From Mesorhizobium sp. ORS 3324 (GTDB lineage Bacteria; Pseudomonadota; Alphaproteobacteria; Rhizobiales; Rhizobiaceae), in NCBI GenBank assembly GCA_000824825.2, contig LM655169.1, forward strand, positions 5,962 through 69,961: a stretch of DNA of 64,000 nucleotides. Reading direction: 5' to 3'. Every line of letters begins with the position of its first letter. Positions within the stretch are counted from its first letter, which is position 1. Of the stretch, positions 59,573 to 64,000 are shown one piece after another. The position numbers and the translations under genes are program-made. The notes beneath the pieces were generated by a model. It had not been told where the DNA came from, ran no database searches, and worked only from the letters and a program-made list of their open reading frames with translations.

Positions 59573-60565
59573 ATGACTCTCCGCTTCGCTCTTCTCGGCG
59601 CCGGTCGTATCGGCAAGGTGCATGCCCGCGCCGTCGCCTCCAACCCGCAGGCCAAACTGGTTGCCGTGGCCGACGCCTTCGAGAAGGCGGCGACGGAGCT
59701 CGCCTCCGCCTATGGCGCCGAGGTGCGCACGATCGCGGCAATAGAGCAGGCCAAGGACATCGACGCCGTCATCATCTGCACCCCGACCGACACGCATGCG
59801 GACCTCATCGAGCGCTTCGCCAAGGCCGGCAAGGCGATCTTCTGCGAGAAGCCGATCGACCTCGACGTCAAGCGCGTCGAGCAGTGCCTGGCCGTGGTCG
59901 AGAAGGTGGGCGCCACGCTGATGGTCGGCTTCAACCGGCGCTTCGATCCGCATTTCGCCGCGGTTCGCAAGGCGATCGACGATGGCGCCATCGGCGATGT
60001 CGAGATGGTCACCATCACGTCGCGCGATCCGGGCGCCCCGCCGCTCGACTACATCGCCCGTTCCGGCGGCATCTTTCGCGATATGACCATCCATGATTTC
60101 GACATGGCGCGCTTCCTGCTCGGCGAGGAGCCGGTGGCGGTCAGCGCTCATGCCTCGGTGCTGGTCGACAGACAAATCGGCGAGGCAGGCGATTTCGATT
60201 CGGTCAGCGTCATCCTCGAAACCGCATCCGGCAAGCAGGCCATCATCTCCAACTCGCGCCGTGCCACCTATGGCTACGACCAGCGCATCGAGGTGCATGG
60301 CTCGAAAGGCATGGTTGCGGCCGAGAACCAGCGGCCGGTATCGATCGAACTCGCCAACGACAAGGGCTACACCCGCCCGCCGCTGCACGACTTCTTCATG
60401 ACCCGCTACATCGACGCCTATGCCAACGAGATCGCGGCCTTCATCGCCTCCGCAACCGCGGGCAAGAAGGCGGCGCCGAGCGGCAAGGACGGGCTGGTCG
60501 CCCTGAAACTGGCCGACGCGGCCTTGCAATCGGCCAAGACCGGCAAGACCGTCCGCGTCGATTGA
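59573..60565 (+). CDS. iolG: Inositol 2-dehydrogenase
   Basis: 330 aa with AAAGGAC upstream. Gfo/Idh/MocA family: NAD-binding RFALLGAGRIGKVHARAVAS, then FCEKPIDLDVK with the conserved Lys of the EKP motif, MVGFNRRFDPHFAAVRKAI, and GGIFRDMTIHDFDMARFLLG with the catalytic Asp/His pair. It oxidises myo-inositol or a related cyclitol to inosose. The position behind the transporter suggests it acts on the imported compound; MocA of the rhizopine pathway belongs to the same family. Confidence 0.92.
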   Translation: MTLRFALLGAGRIGKVHARAVASNPQAKLVAVADAFEKAATELASAYGAEVRTIAAIEQAKDIDAVIICTPTDTHADLIERFAKAGKAIFCEKPIDLDVKRVEQCLAVVEKVGATLMVGFNRRFDPHFAAVRKAIDDGAIGDVEMVTITSRDPGAPPLDYIARSGGIFRDMTIHDFDMARFLLGEEPVAVSAHASVLVDRQIGEAGDFDSVSVILETASGKQAIISNSRRATYGYDQRIEVHGSKGMVAAENQRPVSIELANDKGYTRPPLHDFFMTRYIDAYANEIAAFIASATAGKKAAPSGKDGLVALKLADAALQSAKTGKTVRVD

Positions 60566-60639
60566 GCCTACGACTCGGCGACCGGTGAGTGCGTTTCGGC
60601 GTTTGATATTTCGCGAGGCTGGCGGGACAGCACCCCCCT

Positions 60640-60785
60640 CTGTCCTGCCGGACATCTCCCCCGCAAGGGGGGAGATTGACAGCTTCGACGCCGCCACCCG
60701 TTCTGCACCGTTGGCGATTGGCGAAGTCAGCGCGACATCCGATCTCCCCCCTTGCGGGGGAGATGGACGGCAGGCCAGAGGGGGG
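60640..60785. repeat. Palindromic intergenic repeat (CTCCCCC type)
   Basis: Left arm ctgtcctgccggacatctcc with cccgcaaggggggaga, right arm tctccccccttgcggggga and tggacggcaggccagagggg. The arms are inverted around a spacer with ttggcgattggcgaagtc. It occupies about half of the 323-base iolG-SDR gap. The layout resembles the family C elements at 1-150 and 61745-61890. Confidence 0.65.
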
Positions 60786-60888
60786 TGCGAAGGAACTCGA
60801 CGCCGGGTGCTCGGTCCTGTACCGCACCTGGCCTGACACCGATCTCAATACAACCCAAGAGACAAATTCAAGAATCGGAGCAAAAACG

Positions 60889-61683
60889 ATGAACCCACTA
60901 GCCGGTCGCAATTCAGAAACGCGCGCCATCGTCACCGGCGGCGCGCAGGGCATCGGCTTCGCGGTTGCCGAAGCCTTGGCCGACGAGGGCTGCCGCGCGC
61001 TGGCGCTCATCGGCCGCTCGCAGGAGAAGGGCGACAAGGCGGTCGCAGCACTTAAGAAGAGCGGCGTCGACGCCATCTTCATCAGCGCCGACGTCGCCAA
61101 GGTCGCCGACTGCAAGCGCGCCGTCGCAACGGCGCTCGCCCATTTCGGCACCTTGAACGCGCTGGTCAACGCCGCCGCCACCTCGGCGCGCGGCTCGCTG
61201 GTCGAAACTACGGAAGAGCTTTTCGACCAGATCTTCGACACCAATGTGCGCGGCCCTTTCTTCCTGATGCAGGGTCTTGTCGCGCATCTCCTGGAGCGCA
61301 AGGCGCCGGGCTCGATCGTCAACGTGCTGTCGATGTCGGCGCATGCCGGCCAGTCCTTCCTGACGCCCTATTCGACCAGCAAGGGCGCGCTGATGACGCT
61401 GACCAAGAATGTAGCCAGTTCCTATCGGAAGAACCGCATCCGCTGCAACGCGGTGCTGCCCGGCTGGATGGACACCGAGGGCGAGGCGATCGTGCAGAAG
61501 AAATGGCATGACGCGCCGGACGACTGGCTGGCAAAGGCCGAGGCCGCGCAGCCCATGGGCCAGTTGGTCAAGCCAGCGCAGCTCGCCCGGCTGATCACCT
61601 ACATGCTGAGCCCCCAGGCCGGCGTCATGACCGGTTCTCTGGTGGACTACGACCAGAACATCGCGGGGGTGATAGGGGAGTAG
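60889..61683 (+). CDS. Short-chain dehydrogenase/reductase of the inositol cluster
   Basis: 264 aa from ATG 60889 with CGGAG upstream. Classical SDR: cofactor motif TGGAQGIGFAVAEAL, NAG-type segment LVNAAATSARG, catalytic Ser in NVLSMSAHAG and YSTSKGAL (Tyr and Lys). The C-terminus is short and polar. Substrate unknown; being downstream of the cyclitol transporter and inositol dehydrogenase, it probably acts on a later intermediate of the same pathway. Confidence 0.9.
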   Translation: MNPLAGRNSETRAIVTGGAQGIGFAVAEALADEGCRALALIGRSQEKGDKAVAALKKSGVDAIFISADVAKVADCKRAVATALAHFGTLNALVNAAATSARGSLVETTEELFDQIFDTNVRGPFFLMQGLVAHLLERKAPGSIVNVLSMSAHAGQSFLTPYSTSKGALMTLTKNVASSYRKNRIRCNAVLPGWMDTEGEAIVQKKWHDAPDDWLAKAEAAQPMGQLVKPAQLARLITYMLSPQAGVMTGSLVDYDQNIAGVIGE

Positions 61684-61744
61684 GGCCTAGCCAATAGCCC
61701 TGGGCGGATCGTTCCCCATCCATTTTCGGACGTTGGCGCCGCCC

Positions 61745-61890
61745 CTCATCCCCCTACCGGGACCTTCTCCCGGTATAGTGACGGGGAGAAGGGGCTGGCC
61801 GCGACGTTGGCGATTGCCGAAATCGCCGGCGAGAGCGGCCCTCTCCCCGTCGCGACGGGGAGAGGATGCCGGCAGCAGGTGAGGGGCGGC
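61745..61890. repeat. Intergenic palindromic repeat, family C (copy 2)
   Basis: Contains ttctcccggtatagtgacgg, ggagaaggggctggccgcga and the inverted ctctccccgtcgcgacgggg, then aggatgccggcagcaggtga. It shares this motif order with 1-150. It ends about 70 bases before the predicted promoter of the DAHP synthase leader. Confidence 0.65.
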
Positions 61891-61959
61891 GCCGACACCG
61901 ATAATTGACGATGCCGAGCGAGACCGTCGTCGTTTCAGGCGAGCAGCTTCATGAGACAG

Positions 61960-61988
61960 GTGACAAGCGCCTCGGCTTCGACTATATG
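61960..61988 (+). promoter_or_regulatory. Predicted promoter of the DAHP synthase leader transcript
   Basis: GTGACA (61960-61965) and TATATG (61983-61988) are separated by 17 bases, matching five of six and four of six positions of the housekeeping consensus. Transcription would begin about 61995, which is the ATG of the leader peptide, implying a leaderless message. Confidence 0.6.
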
Positions 61989-61994
61989 AGCCGC

Positions 61995-62072
61995 ATGATC
62001 CACCTGACCGCCTCGTTTTGGTACTTTTACTACGACAGCTCGCTGGCGGCGGGAGGATTGCGCTCGATCTGA
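61995..62072 (+). CDS. Aromatic-rich leader peptide for DAHP synthase attenuation
   Basis: 25 codons from ATG 61995 to TGA 62070-62072. Codons 8-13 (62016-62033) are Phe-Trp-Tyr-Phe-Tyr-Tyr, six consecutive aromatic residues, using TTT TGG TAC TTT TAC TAC. The peptide begins MIHLTAS and ends SSLAAGGLRSI. The same frame is open further upstream to 61911, but no ribosome site supports that start and the promoter lies inside it. The peptide itself need not act in trans; its translation would report on charged aromatic tRNAs. Confidence 0.78.
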   Translation: MIHLTASFWYFYYDSSLAAGGLRSI

Positions 62073-62120
62073 AGATTGCAGCATCTAAATCCGAAAAGCC
62101 GCCAGACCTGGCGGCTTTTT
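62043..62120 (+). terminator. Attenuator: alternative antiterminator and terminator hairpins
   Basis: Segment 2, CTGGCGGC (62043-62050), and segment 4, CTGGCGGC (62108-62115), are identical, and both are complementary to segment 3, GCCGCCAG (62098-62105). Pairing 3:4, extended by flanking A/T pairs (62094-62104 with 62109-62119), gives an intrinsic terminator ending in TTTTT. Pairing 2:3 would prevent it. A weak 1:2 pairing (CCGCC at 62008-62012 with GGCGG at 62045-62049) could release the terminator when translation is not stalled. Confidence 0.8.
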
Positions 62121-62160
62121 CGTTTCAGCCGGCAGGTCTCCTAACCAGGAGCAGAAAGCC

Positions 62161-63252
62161 GTGTTGACCACCACAGACGACCTTCGGGTCAAGGAACTCA
62201 AAGTCCTGAGCACGCCGGACGAGGTGATGCGCGAGATACCGCGCTCGCTGACGGCGACGCGCACCGTTGCCGCCTCGCGCAACGCCATCCATTCCATCCT
62301 GGCGGGGGCCGACGATCGACTGGTAGTCATCGTCGGCCCTTGTTCCATCCACGACCCGGTCGCCGCCGTGGACTACGCCAGCCGTCTGGCGGCGCTGCGC
62401 GAGGCCCTGGCGGACCGGCTTGAGATCGGCATGCGTGTCTATTTTGAGAAGCCGCGCACCACGGTCGGCTGGAAGGGCCTGATCAACGATCCCGACCTCG
62501 ACGGCAGCTTCAACATCGACAAGGGGTTGCGCATGGCGCGCAACGTGCTGTCGGCCGTCAACAATCTCGGCCTGCCGGCGGCGACCGAGTTCCTCGACAT
62601 GACGACGCCGCAATACATCGCCGACCTCGTTGCCTGGGGCGCCATCGGCGCGCGCACGACCGAGAGCCAGATCCACCGTGAGCTTGCCTCCGGTCTCTCC
62701 TGCCCGGTCGGCTTCAAGAACGGCACCGACGGCAATTTGCGCATCGCCGCCGAAGCGGTGAAGTCGGCCGCGCAGCCGCATCATTTCATGGCGGTGACCA
62801 AGGGCGGTCGCAGCGCCATTGCCGCGACCACCGGCAACGAGGACTGCCACGTCATCCTGCGCGGCGGTGTGGTGCCGAACTACGATGCGGCAAGCGTCGA
62901 CGCTGCCGCCGCGGAGCTCGGCCGCATCGGTGTGGCGCCGCGACTGATGATCGATGTCAGCCACGCCAACAGCGGCAAGAGGCCGGAAAACCAGCCGAAG
63001 GTCGCGCATGACGTGGCGGGCCAGGTCGCGGCGGGCGACGAGCGCATCATCGGCGTCATGATCGAGAGCAATCTCGTCGCCGGCCGGCAGGATGTCGTGC
63101 CCGGCAAGCCGCTCACCTACGGCCAGAGCATCACCGACGGCTGCATCGACTGGGCGACCACCGAGACGGTGCTGCACGGCCTTGCCGGCGCCGTCGAATG
63201 GCGCCGGTCGGTGAAGCGCGAACTGCTTGCCACCCGGCAGGGTGCCGCATGA
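62161..63252 (+). CDS. aroF: 3-Deoxy-7-phosphoheptulonate (DAHP) synthase, class I
   Basis: 363 aa with a GTG start behind AGGAG. It catalyses the first shikimate-pathway step from PEP and erythrose-4-phosphate. Class I (AroF/G/H-like) blocks: LVVIVGPCSIHDPVAAVDYA, RVYFEKPRTTVGWKGL, WGAIGARTTESQIHRELASG, PVGFKNGTDGN and LMIDVSHANSGKRP. The metal and PEP residues Cys, His, Glu and Asp are in place. Which aromatic amino acid inhibits it cannot be read, so the paralogue letter is nominal. It is preceded by the aromatic attenuator. Confidence 0.95.
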   Translation: MLTTTDDLRVKELKVLSTPDEVMREIPRSLTATRTVAASRNAIHSILAGADDRLVVIVGPCSIHDPVAAVDYASRLAALREALADRLEIGMRVYFEKPRTTVGWKGLINDPDLDGSFNIDKGLRMARNVLSAVNNLGLPAATEFLDMTTPQYIADLVAWGAIGARTTESQIHRELASGLSCPVGFKNGTDGNLRIAAEAVKSAAQPHHFMAVTKGGRSAIAATTGNEDCHVILRGGVVPNYDAASVDAAAAELGRIGVAPRLMIDVSHANSGKRPENQPKVAHDVAGQVAAGDERIIGVMIESNLVAGRQDVVPGKPLTYGQSITDGCIDWATTETVLHGLAGAVEWRRSVKRELLATRQGAA

Positions 63253-63260
63253 CAGCTTAA

Positions 63261-63282
63261 GGGGCGGCAACTACGCCGCCCC
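63261..63282. terminator. Shared hairpin between convergent genes
   Basis: GGGGCGGC (63261-63268) pairs with GCCGCCCC (63275-63282) around AACTAC. It lies nine bases after the DAHP synthase stop and covers the stop codon of the convergent LysE-family gene. No long T-tract is present on either side, so termination strength is uncertain. Confidence 0.6.
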
Positions 63283-63906
63283 CAGCCCTTCCCATGCGGT
63301 GAACACCGAGACGGCAAACAAGAGCAACCCGGCCGCGCGGCCGGCAAATGCAGTTGCCCCTGGATTGGCGACCAGCATCTGCCGGCTGCGCCCGGCGGTG
63401 ATGGCGAGCCCGCCATAGATTCCCGCCTGCGTGGCGACCGTCAGCAGCCCCATGACGGTCGCCTGCATCCAGATCGGACCGTAAGCCGGCTTCAGGAATT
63501 GCGGATAGACGGCAAGGATGAAGAGATAGGCCTTGGGGTTGATCAGGCAGGTCACGAGTCCCTGCCGGAACGCCTTCCAGGCTGAGCGGCTGCCGGCGGG
63601 TCCGTCGTCGCCGACGGTGATCGAACTGCGCATCAGCGAAATGCCGATATAGGCCATATAAGCGGCGCCGGCGACCAGCAGCGGCTTGAACAGGACCGGC
63701 AGGAAATGCATGAGCAGGCCGACACCGATCGCACCGTTCAGCGTGTGCACCGCGCCGCCAAGCATGATGCCGGCGGTGGCGGCAAGGCCACGATTGCCGC
63801 CACCGGTCAGCGCATTGGCCAGCACGAACAGCATGTCCATGCCCGGCACCGCGATGATGCCGAACAGCAGGATGAAGAAAAGCCAGAGGTTTTCGGTGTA
63901 GCTCAT
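63271..63906 (-). CDS. LysE-family amino acid exporter
   Basis: 211 aa with about six hydrophobic segments (NLWLFFILLFGIIAVPGMDM, GLAATAGIMLGGAVHTLNGA, LLVAGAAYMAYIGISLMRSS and so on). PGxD-type N-terminal motif and the basic-flanked LINPKAYLFILAVYPQF loop are typical of LysE/RhtB exporters. Substrate unknown; it is convergent with the DAHP synthase gene, so a link to aromatic metabolism is only positional. The remaining bases to 64000 hold nothing I recognise. Confidence 0.92.
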   Translation of the reverse strand: MSYTENLWLFFILLFGIIAVPGMDMLFVLANALTGGGNRGLAATAGIMLGGAVHTLNGAIGVGLLMHFLPVLFKPLLVAGAAYMAYIGISLMRSSITVGDDGPAGSRSAWKAFRQGLVTCLINPKAYLFILAVYPQFLKPAYGPIWMQATVMGLLTVATQAGIYGGLAITAGRSRQMLVANPGATAFAGRAAGLLLFAVSVFTAWEGLGAA

Positions 63907-64000
63907 GTCAGTTGCCTGTCGTCCAATCGGCCAGGCCGCTAAGGAATCTGTTGATTTTCAAACTGGTAGGGGCCCTATAGGTCACCCCAACTGACGGGGG

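Noticed and set aside
61911..62072. 53-codon version of the leader ORF starting at 61911
   Set aside because: The predicted promoter lies inside it and there is no ribosome site; the 25-codon version beginning at 61995 fits the promoter and the attenuator better.

Overview
The window is GC-rich alphaproteobacterial chromosome and looks like Mesorhizobium or a close relative (Hyphomicrobiales). The signs are a ChvG/ChvI pair beside pckA and a truncated HprK, a DivL-type tyrosine pseudo-kinase, a TsaE/sugar-kinase fusion next to addB-addA, a UPF0314 gene between hslV and hslU, rhizopine-type moc genes, and many short palindromic intergenic repeats. No rRNA, tRNA, CRISPR array, insertion sequence or prophage was recognised.

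Layout. 0.2-5.6 kb: a membrane methyltransferase, infC with an ATT start, an alpha/beta hydrolase coupled to benE, a DUF2852 protein and a YgjP-type metalloprotease. 5.7-11.5 kb: trpF-trpB-trpA-accD-folC and a VOC protein. 11.6-13.1 kb: a VapBC-like pair, a cupin and trxA. 13.1-24.6 kb (minus): divL, tsaE-amgK fusion, murU-like, addB, addA, packed with ATGA overlaps. 24.8-33.8 kb: ahcY, then HPr / EIIA-Man / HprK / ChvG / ChvI, divergent from pckA, arfB and alkB. 33.7-38.3 kb: a Gtr-like glycosyl-transfer operon and a GT87 protein. 38.3-44.1 kb (minus): the his operon hisB-DUF2628-hisH-DUF1330-hisA-ureohydrolase-hisF-hisE-coaA. 44.3-48.5 kb: hslV, GNAT, UPF0314, hslU and a secreted DUF1402 protein. 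48.6-51.0 kb: a low-GC accessory operon with a transglutaminase-like protein, an exported Rhs-tail nuclease toxin and a probable immunity protein. 51.1-61.7 kb: a rhizopine/inositol cluster (PanB-like, reductase, MocE, MocD on minus; LacI regulator, CUT2-type ABC transporter, inositol dehydrogenase and SDR on plus). 62-63.9 kb: a class I DAHP synthase and a LysE exporter.

The strongest regulatory observation lies upstream of the DAHP synthase gene. A predicted promoter would start transcription at or next to the ATG of a 25-codon ORF containing six consecutive aromatic codons (Phe-Trp-Tyr-Phe-Tyr-Tyr). It is followed by mutually exclusive antiterminator and terminator pairings: the octamer CTGGCGGC occurs twice, flanking its complement GCCGCCAG, and a T-tract follows. 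This is the layout of a ribosome-mediated aromatic amino acid attenuator on a possibly leaderless transcript. The second point of interest is the toxin/immunity operon at 48.6-51.0 kb, in which a signal peptide is joined directly to the last Rhs-core motif and a C-terminal toxin domain. The third is the moc cluster, where a divergent PanB homologue sits beside a probable O-demethylase. Start codons were moved from the longest reading frame wherever a Shine-Dalgarno sequence, gene overlap or family N-terminus favoured a later start.
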